From NCBI GenBank assembly GCA_016711225.1, contig JADJTK010000050.1, positions 248,001 through 312,000 on the forward strand: a stretch of 64,000 bases of DNA. The letters are read 5' to 3'. The stretch is from Opitutaceae bacterium (GTDB taxonomy: Bacteria; Verrucomicrobiota; Verrucomicrobiia; Opitutales; Opitutaceae). This document shows, piece by piece, positions 8,533 through 20,073 of this stretch. The translations under genes and the position numbers were made by a program. The notes under the pieces are model-generated. The model was not told the DNA's origin and made no database searches. It worked only from the letters and a program-made list of their open reading frames with translations. Numbering within the stretch: position 1 is the stretch's first letter; each line of letters opens with the position of its first letter.

Positions 8533-9759
8533 ATGCAACCCACCATATTTGCCCGCGCCAGCGCCGCGTTCCCGAGTCTCGCGCTCGCCACACTCACCGC
8601 CCTTGCCTCGAACGCCACCGCCACCAAGCGCACCGAACTCGCCCCCGAGAGCACCGCTGGAAGAGGCGCGTGGCCTGCCGCTGGCCCCTGTGCCTGGCCC
8701 TCCGCTCGAGCAGCCACATCTTGCCGGGCGGGATCCTGCCCGGGGCAACATCGACGACCTCAATCCACATGACGGTCTGTCCATGATGCCCCTGGTCAAT
8801 CTGGAGCCGGGGACTGAGATCTACGTTACCGACATCGGCTGGAGCGACACCCCCACCGGTTCATTCCTCAACTACGCCGGCATTGCGGACAAGATGGAGT
8901 ACCGCCCCCACCGTTGGGCCGTCATTGCTGGACGTCGACCACCGCCATTTCGACTCGACAGCCAAGCAGCTGCCCTATTTCAACAACATCAGCACTCTCA
9001 ACTCGGCGGAGGAGATCCTGGTCTTCCAGGGTAGTGTGGCGGCACCCACGTCATCTGCCGGTGTGAGCCTCTCCAACGCACGCACTTCGGTCTACCCCGG
9101 TACCAACGACTCCTCCGCCCACTCCCCGATCCACACCAAGGCCGCCTGGCAAGCCGGGTCGGCTCCGCCACGGGCGACAGGATTCCCCCCCTCCAGCACC
9201 GTCCTTCGCGAACGAGGCACCCGGCCCCTTCCCTACCCACGGGGACCTCACACGCCAGTCACGGCACGGCCACGGGGCGACTACGTTCCCTCACCGGCCA
9301 GCCATCCCGGCCGGCAGCACACACCTTGGCGACACCGTCGAGTCGAGCGAAACGTTCTCGGTCAACGTGACCAACATCACGGGCGCCACCGTATCCGATG
9401 CCTTGGGCACCGGCACCATCGCCAACGATGATGTGGCGCCCTCCACCCGGCCCCGGCTCTCCGCCACCGATCTCCTCAATCCGGCAATCTGCGGTCCCTC
9501 CGCCGACCCTGATGGCGTTGGCTTCAACAACCTGATGCGCTACGCCTCCGCCGGGGCCGTGTCCGCGCCGACACAGGTCCCCGGCGATGCCACGAACCAC
9601 CCGTCACCTGCTGCCGACGGCGACCTCGTCTACGCTTATGGCCAGCGATCGGTGACGTGGCCAGAAAGCCGCCTACACGCCGAGGCCAGGAACGTCCATT
9701 CACGGGGCCCGGCCGGCGCCAAACGCTACTTCCTACGCCTGGACATCGTCACCAAATAG
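8533..9759 (+). pseudogene. Degenerate surface protein with Calx-beta remnant (surface cluster gene 2)
   Basis: The start is intact (MQPTIFARASAAFPSLALAT, a signal peptide close to that of the gene at 16129), but the body is scrambled over three frames. Recognisable pieces in order: LVNLEPGTEIYVTDIGW (about 8790-8840), a secreted-protein motif; GDTVESSETFSVNVTNITG continuing to TIANDD (about 9330-9430), the end of a Calx-beta domain; and a worn copy of the shared C-terminal module (LNPAICGPSADPDGVGFNNL, AGAKRYFLRLDIVTK) ending at 9759. The gene is much shorter than its neighbours and substitutions in the C-module exceed those of the other copies, so this one looks genuinely decayed, not merely mis-sequenced. 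Confidence 0.65.
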
Positions 9760-9795
9760 CGAATCGAATTCGACGTCGCGTTTGTCCCCGAGCGC

Positions 9796-9828
9796 GTCTC
9801 CGCCCTCCGTCCTCCGCCCCAATCCGCC
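9796..9828. repeat. Heptad-like pyrimidine array before start codon
   Basis: Units such as GCCCTCC and GTCCTCC repeat with 7-nt spacing up to the ATG at 9829. Short versions also precede the starts at 6013 and 8533. Confidence 0.5.
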
Positions 9829-12800
9829 ATGTACCACCAACGTTCGCTCCGCTCTGGCTTCCTTCGCGCCTTGGCCGCGCTCGTCCTCGCCCTCGTCGCG
9901 CTGGCCGGTCCCGCCTCCGCCGCCACGCTCATCGTCACCACCACTGCCGACAGCGGCGCCGGCTCGCTGCCTGCCCAGATCGCCGCCGCGGCTTCCGGCG
10001 ACACCATCGTCTTCGCCCCCAACCTCTCCGGGCAGACCATCACGCTGACCAGCGGGACACTGTATATTTCCAAGAACCTGACCATCGACGGCAGCGCGCT
10101 TGCCTCACCCATTCAGATCAGCGGCAACGACACGTACCAAGTGTTCTATATCTACGGGGAGTGCACCGTCGCGTTCTCGCATCTCGGGATCGTCCATGGC
10201 AGAAACACCGAAAGTTACGGCGGCGGCATCCGCAACCCCGGCACGCTCACCCTGACCGCCTGCACCCTCTCCGACAACACGGCGCGAAACGGCGGCGGCC
10301 TCCAAAACGAGGGCACGGCCACCCTGACCGCCTGCACTTTCTCCCGGAATTCCGCGACCATCCACCCCAACTACGGATACGGCGGCGGCATCAACAACAG
10401 CGGCGGCACGCTCACCCTGACTTCCTGCACCCTCTTCGGCAACTCCGCCGGCGACGAAGGCGGCGCCATCAACAACGACGGCGGCGCCATCAACAACGCC
10501 TGGCTCACCCTGACTTCCTGCACCCTTTTTGACAACACGGCGGAAAGAGGCGGCGGCATCTGCAACATGAACCTCACCACGGTCATACGCTCCAGCATCG
10601 TCGCGGGAAACAAGGCGACCCTAGCGTATCCCAATTTCGAAGGCCCCATCACCTCGCAAGGTTTCAACCTCTCCGACAACTGGGCCACCTACGGCACAAT
10701 AGCCCTCGCCGGCTCCGACCTGACCATCGCCAGCGCCGATCTGAAGCTCGATGGACTCGCCGGCAACGGCGGTCCGACTAAGACCTGCGCACTGCTCGCC
10801 GGCTCCGCCGCCATCAACGCCGGCGACCCTGACCTCGCCTCCGGCACCGACCAGCGCGGCGTGGCGCGCCCCCAAGGGACCGGCCCCGACATCGGGGCCT
10901 ACGAATACGACTCCACCGCGCCCGCGTTCACGACCGTCTCGCTCGCCTCGAACAACGGGTCTCCCGCACTGGCCCGCCTCGGCGACACCCTCACCCTGAC
11001 GTTGACCGCCAGCGAAGTGCTCCGGGCACCCACCGTGACGATTGCCGGCCAGATCGCGACCGTCACGGGCAGCGGCACGAGTTGGCTGGCCACCACCACA
11101 GTGGCCTCCGGGACCACGGAAGGCGTGGCCGCCATTTCCATCCTCTTCACCGATCTCTCGGGCAATGTCGGCACCGTCGTCACCACCACCACCGACAGCA
11201 GTCGTGTGACCATCGATACCACCGTGCCCGCCGCGCCCGTCTTCACGACCGCCTCCGGCACCACAAGCGATACCACTCCGACCCTCGCCGGCACGGCCGA
11301 ACCCGGCATCACGGTGACGCTTCACAACAGCTTGAGTCTGCTCGGCACCACCACCGCCGACAGCGCCGGGGTATGGAGTTTCACGCCCGGCACCGCGTGG
11401 GGCGACGGCACCCACTTCCTCCTCGCCTTCGCCACCGATGCGGCGGGTAACGAAAGCAACGACTTCGCCTTCCTCCTGCTCACCATTGGCGCCAGCGCCG
11501 CCACGACCCCCGGCGCGCCGACCGCCGTCACCGCAGTGGATGGCAACGGTTTCGCGACCGTGTCCTTCACTGCGCCGTCGATCCAGGGCGCGGCGACCAT
11601 CTCCAGCTACACCGTGACGGCCTGGAGCGGCGGCGTGGCCGTCACGACGGCGACCGGAACCACCTCGCCGATCACCGTGACCGGCCTGACCAACGGCACC
11701 GCCTACACCTTCACCGTCGCCGCCACCAACAGCTTCGGCACCGGTGCGGCCTCGGCGGCATCCAACGCCGTGACACCGGCGATCCATCCCCGCGTCGTCA
11801 CCACTACTGCCGACAACGGCACCGGCTCGCTGCGCCAGGCCATCGCCGATACGACCATCGCCGGCGACCCGATCATCTTCGCCCCCGGCCTCTCCGGGCA
11901 AACCATCACGCTGACCAGCGGGCAGCTGACCATCGCCAAGAACCTCACCATCGACGGCAGCGCACTCGCCATCCCCGTCACCATCAGCGGCAACAGCACA
12001 AGCCGCGTGTTCCACGTCGGCCCGGGATCCATCGTCGCCTTCTCGCATCTCGGGATCGTCCATGGCTCCGTGCCCGCCGGCGAGAGCGGCGGCGGCATCC
12101 ACAACGAGGGCACACTCGCCCTGACCGCCTGCACCCTCTCCGAGAACTTGGCCACCGACAATGGTGGTGGCATCGCCAACACCGGCACGCTCACCCTTTC
12201 CGCCTGCACCGTCTCCGGCAACTCCGCCCACGACCTCTCGACCAGCACTGATAGTTCCCCATACAGCCAAGGCGGCGGCATCCATAACTCGGGCACCCTG
12301 GCCCTGACCGCCTGCACGCTGGCCGGCAATTCCGCCCAAGATCGTGCCAAAGGCGTCGCCTACGGCGGCGGCATCTACAACTCGGGCTCGCTCACCCTGA
12401 CCGCCTGCACCCTCTCCGGTAATTCGGCGGCCGAAAGCTCAGCTGGCTTTGGCGGAGGCATCTTAACCAGCGGCGGCACACTCACCCTGACCGCCTGCAC
12501 CCTCGTCGGCAACTCGACCAACGGAACCAACCGCGGCATGGGTGGCGGCATCTTCGCCAGCGGCGGCACGCTCACCCTGACCGCCTGCACTCTCACCGGC
12601 AACTCAGCTGGCAGAACCATCCTCAGTGGGGCGGCGGCATCTATAGCAGCAGCAATGGCACCATACTCACCCTGAGTTCCAGTATCGTCGCCGGCAACAC
12701 CGCGACCCTAGCTGGAGGGAATTTCGGTATCACAACTGGCGGCACCAGCACCCTCACCTCGCAGGGCTACAACCTCTCCGACAACTGGGGACCAGTTGCC

Positions 12801-15800
12801 ACCACCGCCACCGACCTCACCACCTCCGTCGCGGAGCTGAGGCTGGGGGCGCTGGCCGACAACGGAGGCCCGACCAATACCTGCGCCCTTCTCCCTGGAT
12901 CTGCCGCGATCGACGTCGGCGCCAGCTCCACCGCCACCGACCAGCGCGGCCTGCCGCGTTTCGGCGCTCCCGACCTCGGCGCCTTCGAGTCGCAGGGTTT
13001 CACCCTGTCCAAGACCAGCGGTGACAACCAGAACACCCCTGCGGGCTCCGACTTCGCGACCCCGCTCACGGTCACCGTCGCGGCCAACAATCCGGACGAA
13101 CCGGTCGATGGCGGCGTGATCTCCTTCTCCGCGCCAAGCAGCGGCGCGGGCGCGACCTTGGCATTGCCGACCGCCACCATCTCCTCCGGGGCCGCGAGCA
13201 CCACCGCCACGGCCAATCTCTCGCTCGGGTCCTACGCCGTCGCGGCGAGCCTGACCGGAGCCGCCAATGTCAGCTTCACACTGACCAACACCGCCGGCAT
13301 CCCCAACCCGCCGACCGGTATCTCCGCCGTGGCCGGCGATGGCCGCGCCATCGTGTCGTTCACTCCGCCGGTCAACAACGGCGGCGACACGATCACGAGC
13401 TACACCGTCACCGCCTACCTCAACGGCGTGGCCACCGGTATCACCTCCACGGGCACCGGCTCGCCGCTCACGATCACCGGCCTGGCCAACGGCGTCGCCT
13501 ACACCTTCGTCGTCACCGCCACCAACACCATCGGCACCAGCGTCGGCTCGACCGCCTCCACGGCCGTCACCCCGGCACCGCGGACGACGGCGATCGTGCG
13601 CGCCCTGCCCGGGCCGCTCGTGACGGCGTCCACGCTCACGTGGCGCGTGCTTTTCGTCCAGCCGGTCGCCAGCGCCATCGGCACCGCCGACTTCGCGCTC
13701 ACCTCCACCAGCGGCTCGGCCACCGGCACCATCACCTCCGTCGTCGCCGACGCCACCCGCACCCGGTTCGACGTCACCGCCACCGCTGTTTCCGGAGAAG
13801 GCACGCTGCGGCTCGATATTGTCGATCGGGGCGGGCTCCTCGCCGGTTTCACCCGCGGCCAGAGCTACACCATCGTGCCCGGCATCGTACCCGTTTCCTG
13901 GGGCTACAACGATTGCGCCCAGCTCGGCGACGCCTCCACGACCAACCGCAGCCGCCCGGTCGTCATCCCCGCCGCCGGTGCGCTCTTCGGCAAGACCGTC
14001 GTCGCCGCGAGCGTCGGCGGCAGCTTCACCCTCGCTCTGTGCAGCGACGGCACCATCGCCGCCTGGGGCAAGAACGACCTTGGCCAGCTCGGCAACGGCT
14101 CCATCGGTAGTTATTCCGCCACGCCGGTCGCCGTCTCGACCTCCGGCGTGCTCGGCAGCAGGACCGTCGTCGCCCTCGCCGCCGGCGCCGACTTTGCCCT
14201 CGCGCTGTGCAGCGACGGCACGTTGGCCGCCTGGGGGCACAACAATGCCGGCCAGCTCGGCAACGCCACCAACGTCAACTCCTCCGCCCCCGTCACCGTC
14301 TCCACCGCCGGCGCGCTCAGCGGCAAGACCATCGTCAGCATCGCCGCCGGCGATGCCGCGGGCTACGCTGTGTGCAGCGACGGCACCGTCTCTGCCTGGG
14401 GCCGTGGTGACCTCGGCCAGCTCGGCAACGCCACCAACACCAACTCCAACGTCCCCGTCGCCGTCTCCACCGTCGGCGCCAGCGCGCTCAACGGCAAGAC
14501 CGTCGTCGCCCTCGCCGCGGGCAGCGGCCACGCCGTGGCGGCGTGCAGCGACGGCTCCGTCGCCGCCTGGGGATGGAACTACGCCGGCCAGCTCGGCAAC
14601 GGCACGACAACCAACGCCAACCTCCCCGTCGCCGTCACCACCGCCGGCACGCCTCTGGCCGGCGAGCAAGTCGTGTCGGTAGCCTGCGGTTACAGCCACA
14701 GCCAGGCGTTGACCCGCACCGGCGGCGTGTACGGCTGGGGTCAGAAACTCTGGGGTTCGCTGGGCAACGGCCAGACCGCCATCACCCATCCGCCCGTCGA
14801 AACCCCGCTGGCCGTCGCCACCAATCTGAGTGGCGTGCTCGCCGGCCGGACGATCACCGACCTCACCGCCGGCACGGGCGAAACCCTGGTCCTCTGCGCC
14901 GATGGCGGCCTCGCCGCCTGGGGCATCGACCATGTCGGCCAGCTCGGCGACGGCGGCGCTGCCCCAGAAGTCGTGAATTGGGCCGGCACCAGCTATCCGG
15001 TGTCGTCGGTGCCGGTCGCCGTCGACTCCGGCGCCAGCGCCCTGGCGGGACGTTTCACCTACAGCGCCGTCAGCGGTCCTGCAGGCTACCACCACCTCGC
15101 GCTTGCCGCACCGCTCACCGTGACATCGGTCGCCGTGCCCGCCCCGACATCTATCTGCCCAACACCGCGCTCGAGTTCACCGTCGCCTTCGCTCAACCGG
15201 TGACCGTCGACACCGCCGTCGGCACCCCGCGGCTCGTGTTGAACATCGGCGACCGACTCCGCTACGCGCCCTGGCTCCGGCGGCAGCGGTACCAGCACGT
15301 TGCAGTTCTCCTACCTCGTCCAGGCGGACGACCTCGACCTCGACGGTATCGTCATTTCCGGCATCGACCTCAACTTCGGCAGCTTCACTGACAGCGGCGG
15401 GTGGCGAGCCCTGCCAGCGCTCCGGAACATCGGCGACACCAGCGGAGTGCTCGTCGCACCGCAGGTGAACTATGACATCTGGGCCGCGGCGGCCTTCACC
15501 GCCGACGAGCTCGCCGATCCCGCGATCAGCGGCCCCGACGCCGACCCCGACGGCTCTGGCGTCAAGAACCTGATGCGCTACGCCCTCGAGCTGCCCGCGC
15601 GCGGCCCGGTCACGGTCCCGGCCATCGTCACGTACGCCGGGGGCAGCAACCCGGCGACACTTACCCTCTCGTTCGTCATGCGCGCCCACGGCAACGATCT
15701 CCGCTACGCGGTGATGGCCAGCGAGGATCTGGTGGCGTGGACCGAGAAACGCTCCGACAGCCCCTATGGCGTGAGGTTGGCCATCGACGCCTCCGTCCCC

Positions 15801-15854
15801 GTGCCTGCCGGCGCCAAGCGTTTCTTCCTGCGCCTGGAAATCGTCACCAAATAG
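9829..15854 (+). pseudogene. Giant surface protein: two beta-helices, FN3, Ig, RCC1 propeller (surface cluster gene 3, three frameshifts)
   Basis: Reconstructed as one gene of about 2,000 codons. Order: signal peptide (ALAALVLALVALAGPASAAT); beta-helix 1 with repeated GGGI-N-GTLTLTACTLS-N-A steps (to about 10900); Ig-like pieces; FN3 (PTAVTAVDGNGFATVSFTAP); beta-helix 2 (11800-12900); Ig-like; second FN3 (13310-13580); seven RCC1 repeats (WG-ND-GQLG pattern, 13890-14970), a complete seven-bladed propeller; a bacterial surface domain (YLPNTALEFTVAFAQPVTVD); and the shared C-module ending VPAGAKRFFLRLEIVTK. Frame changes occur near 12612, 15143 and 15270; each half aligns perfectly across the break (for example GSGGSGTSTLQFSY resumes after 15270). 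These look like single indels, so the gene may be intact in the organism. A choice-of-anchor-Q-like stretch follows each beta-helix. Confidence 0.72.
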
Positions 15855-16128
15855 CAAACCCGTTTCTGCCGGCGACGCGATTGCCCCCAAGCGCGTCTCC
15901 GGCGGTATCCTTCGCCAGCGCTCCGACCTGGGAGCGCCGCGCTCCAGCTCAGCCCTCTGTCTCCATTCTCCCCTGCGCCACCCACCACAACGCCGAACAC
16001 CAACTTCCCGCCCGCGTCATTCTGCGCCCGCGACCAGTCTACGCGTTGACGCCCCTCGCTCGATCTGAAGCAATCACGACCGCTCCACTACCGAACTGCA
16101 CCGTTAACCCGGTGGAGCGCGCCCCGTC
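15855..16128. other. Spacer with conserved 3'-flank motif
   Basis: Holds AGCGCGTCTCCG at 15890-15901, a 12-mer that also follows the stop codons at 9759 (9791-9802) and 23043 (23077-23088), each time preceded by TTG and a C-run. A GGTTAACGGTGC-like stretch near 16100 may include promoter elements, but nothing is certain. Confidence 0.4.
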
Positions 16129-19100
16129 ATGCAACCCACGCTCTTCGCCCGCGCCGGCGCCTGTGCCGCGCTCCCGAGTCTCGCCCTCGCCGGACTCGTC
16201 GCCCTTGCCGTTCAACCCGTATCCGCCGCGAACTTCACGGCGGCCGACTCGGCGGCCCTCATCGCCGCGATCAACTCGGCCAACGCCACGCCGGAGGCCG
16301 ACACCATCGAGCTCACCACCGGCGCGACCTACACGTTCACCGCGGTCGACAACTGGTGGTACGGCCCCAACGCCCTGCCGCCCATCGCCTCACCCATCAC
16401 CATCGAGGGCCACGGCTCCACGCTCGCCATCGGCGGCGATCCCGTCCGCCTGCGCTTCTTCTACATCGGCGCCGATCCCACCAGCCCGCGTACCTACGGC
16501 TACCACACCCCCGGCGCCGGCCAACTCACCCTCCGTCACCTCACCCTCACCGGCGGCAAAGCCAAGGGCGGGGATGGGGCCTCGGCCCCGGCGGCGGCGG
16601 CGGCGCTGGGATGGGTGGAGCCATCTTCAACCAAGGGACGGTTGCTTTGGATTCCGTGACCTTATCTTCCAACTCCGCCCTTGGCGGACCGGCCTGCACA
16701 ACGGTTCCAGCGTTGACAATGGCGGCGGCGGTCTCGGCAGCGACGCCACCTTTGATGGCGGAGGCTTCGGTGGTGCAGTTGTTCCAGCTATTCCTTCCGA
16801 TTTCGGCAATGGTGGCGACTACGACCCTGCCCTCGGTGCTACCGGCGGCCCCGGCGGCTGTGGTGGCGGCGGCGGTAGTGGCGGCAAGGGGAGATGGCCC
16901 GATCGGTGTCAACGGTGGCGCCGGCGGCCCGGCGGCTTCGGTGGCGGGGGAGGTCGTGGCGGGTCCGGCCTCGCCGGAGGTACCGGCGGAAGCGCTGGCT
17001 TTGGCGGTGGAGGAGGCGGTGGCGGTCGCGGCGCCCTTGACGAACGCAGCAGCGGCCGTGGCGGCCCCGGCGGCTTTGGTGGCGGGGCCGGCAGCGCCGC
17101 GGCACAAAGCCGGCGCCGGCTACGGTGGCGGCGGCGCTGGCATGGGCGGAGCGATCTTCAACCACGGTGGCCTGCTCACCAGTATTAACACGACCTTCGT
17201 TGAAAATGCCGCCACAGGCGGCAGCAGCACCGCCGGCAGCGGCAGTGGCCTTGGCGCCGCAATCTTCAACCTCAACGGCAGTGTCAGCCTGATCCATTGC
17301 ACGGTGACGGGCAACAGCGTCGCGGGAAGCACAGGATATCCCTACACAGTGGCCGCCGGTGCACTTTACAACCTCGGCTATCGCCGCGACCTCATCCTGC
17401 CCCCTGCCGCGGTTACGCTCACCAACTGCATCGTCGCCAACACCAGCGGCGGCAGCGATCTCGTCAACGACTGCCCGACGATACTCAGCGGCGATGAGGC
17501 CTTCCGGCCCAACGCCGGCGCAGCGACCCTGACCTTCGGCGGCGCCAACCTGATCCCCAGCCACGCCGATTCCGGCACTGCCTCCGTCAGCGGCCCGGAC
17601 CCGCTCATCACCGATCCGCTGCTGGGTACACTCGCCGACTACGACGGCGACACCTGGACCTGCCCGCTCCTGCCCGGTTCTCCGGCGATCGACGCCGCTG
17701 CGGCCAGCGCCGTGACGACCGATCAGCGCGGCCTGCCGCGCTTCGGCGCGCCGGATCTCGGCGCCTTCGAGTCGCACGGCTTCGCTCTGTCCAGGACCGG
17801 TGGCGACAACCAAAGCACTCTCCTCGGCACGGCCTTCCCGTCGCCCCTCTCGGTCACCGTCACGGCGGCCAACCCGCTTGAGCCGGTCGATGGCGGCAGC
17901 GTCGCCTTCTCGACTCCCGCGACGGGCGCGAGTGCGACCTTGCCGTCTGCCACCGTCACGATCGCCGGCGGCACCGCGAGCGTCACCGCCACGGCCAACG
18001 CCACCTTGGGGTCCTACACCGTCGCCGCCGGCACCGCCGGCGCACCGGAAATTGATTCAACCTCACCAACCTCGCCGCGACGGTGATCGCCACCGCCTCC
18101 GGCACGAGCGCCACCGCGCTGCCGCTGCTCTCCGGCACCGCCGAACCCGGCGGCACCGTGACTCTCTACGACGGGGCCACCCTCCTCGGCACCGCGACCG
18201 CCGACAACACCGGCGCCTGGCAGTTCACCCCCGCGGCCCCGCTGGCCGAGGGCCCGCACTCGTTCACGGCCCGCACCGTCGGCTCCGCCGGTATCCAAGG
18301 CCCGGCGTCGGAGCCGTGCGACCTGAATGTTGTCGTCTCCGCCTGGATCAACCTCGGCGCTGGCCTGAACAACACCGCCTACGCGCTGGCGGCCACCCCG
18401 GACGGAGGCCTGTATGCCGGCGGCGCCTTCACTCTGGCCGGAGTGACCAACGCCAACCGCGTCGCGTTCTGGGACGGCGCCACCTGGGCGCCGCTCGGTG
18501 CCGGCATGAACGGCGGCGTCTACGCCCTGGCGCTCGCGCCGGATGGCACGCTCTACGCCGGCGGCGCGTTCACCACGGCCGGCGGCGTAACCGCCAACCG
18601 GATCGCACGCTGGAACGGCACCACCTGGGCCCCGCTCGGCACGGGGTTGGGCGGGCCTGTCTACGCGTTGACCATCGGCCCCGATGGCGCGCTCTACGCC
18701 GCCGGAGCCTTCACCTCAGCCGGCGGTGTCACCGCCAATCGGGTGGCGCGCTGGAACGGTACGGTCTGGTCGGCCTTGGGCCAGGGAGTCGGCGGCCCCG
18801 ATGTGAGCGCACTGGTCTTCGACGCCGCTGGCGCTCTCTACGCCGGCGGCACGTTCACGACTGCCGGGGGCGCGAGCGCCAACCGCGTCGCCCGCTGGGC
18901 CGACGGCGCATGGACCGCCTTGGATACCGGGCTCAACGACCGGGTCGAGCGCCTGGCGGTCGGCACGGACGGCGCGCTCTACGCCGGCGGCGGCTTCACG
19001 ACGGCCGGCGGCGTGGCGGCCCCCGGCGTCGCCCGTTGGGATGGCACCGTCTGGTCGTCGCTGGGCGCCGGCCTGACTGGGCACATTACCGCGCTCGCCG

Positions 19101-19989
19101 CTGGCCCCGGCGGGCGAGTCTTCGCTGCCAGCGCCGGGCGTGTGTGCTTCTGGGATGGCTCCGCCTGGTCGCGTATCGACACGGGCAGCGGCACCCTGAT
19201 CGCCGCCCTCGCGGTGGGCGCCAGCGACCGGCTCTACGCCGGCGGCGGCATCGCGACGCTCGGCGGCCGGACCGTCAACAACGTCGCCTCCACCGCACTG
19301 GCGCCCGTACCGGTGCTGAGTCGCAGCAGTGCGACCACGGTCACCGGTCCGTTCGAGGTGGCCGTCGCCTTCTCCTCCGCCGTCTCCGGCCTGACCACGG
19401 CTGACTTCGTCGTCACCAACGGAACCGCCACCGGGCTCACCGGCTCCGGTGCCAACTATGTGGTGATGATCGCCCCCGCGCCGGGAGCCGATGCAACCAT
19501 CACCATCGCGCTACCGGCCGCCGCGGGGTTCTCCAGACACCGGCCAATTCACCGCCGCCGCCGCGCCGCTCTCGTGCCCCTACCTCGCAAAGGTTTCCAC
19601 CTTCGCGACCTGGGCGGCGGTCAACTTCACCGCCACCGACCTCGCCAACGCTGCGATCAGCGGGGCCGCTGCCGACCCCGACGGCGCCGGCCTCACCAAC
19701 CTGGTGCGCTACGCCTTCGACCTGCCCGCCCGCGGCCCGGCGAGCGTTGCGACCACCACCACCTTCGACGACAGCACCACGCCCGCAACGATTACCCTGT
19801 CCTTCACCCCGCGCGCCCAAGCCGACGACATCCCTCTACTCCATTGAGGCCAGCGAGGATCTGGTGCACTGGTCAAGACAGGCCGCCTACCAGACCTTCA
19901 TGGGCCCCACCGAGCTCCCCATCACGCTGGATGTCCCCGCAGGCGCCAAGCGCTACTTCCTGCGCCTGCAGGTTGTCGCCGTCCCGTGA
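16129..19989 (+). pseudogene. Giant surface protein: glycine-rich beta-helix plus LYAGG propeller (surface cluster gene 4, about eight frameshifts)
   Basis: Starts MQPTLFARAGACAALPSLAL (signal peptide). The first 150 residues nearly duplicate the gene at 6013 (INSANATPEADTIELTTGA). Then come a glycine-rich region (16570-17150) with shifts near 16580, 16690, 16890, 16930 and 17100; a choice-of-anchor-Q-like stretch; Ig (17780-18040); a shift near 18055; Ig-like (18083-18330); seven repeats of the form DG-LYAGGAFTTAGGV-ANRVARWNG-W-LG (18340-19300), a second kind of seven-bladed propeller; Ig-like (TGPFEVAVAFSSAVSGLTTA); a shift near 19528; and the shared C-module with a last shift near 19831, where one extra C (CATCCCTC versus CATCCTC in the copy at 22880) breaks the frame. 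Most shifts sit in G/C runs. It could be a pseudogene or error-laden sequence. Confidence 0.7.
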
Positions 19990-20073
19990 GCACTTCCGCC
20001 GGGTGACGCTCTTGCATCACGTCGTCCAGCACTCCAGCATTCGGATTCAACGAACAGCCCCGATTCTACGTTC

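Noticed and set aside
10621..12339. A 572-residue minus-strand frame of Gly/Arg/Ala-rich peptide opposite the third surface gene
   Set aside because: Composition is what Thr/Ala-rich repeats give when read backwards. No motif, signal or start context.
12600..12640. Programmed frameshifting in the giant surface genes
   Set aside because: The breaks have no common slippery sequence or downstream structure, go in both directions, and match the indel pattern seen between the IS66 copies.
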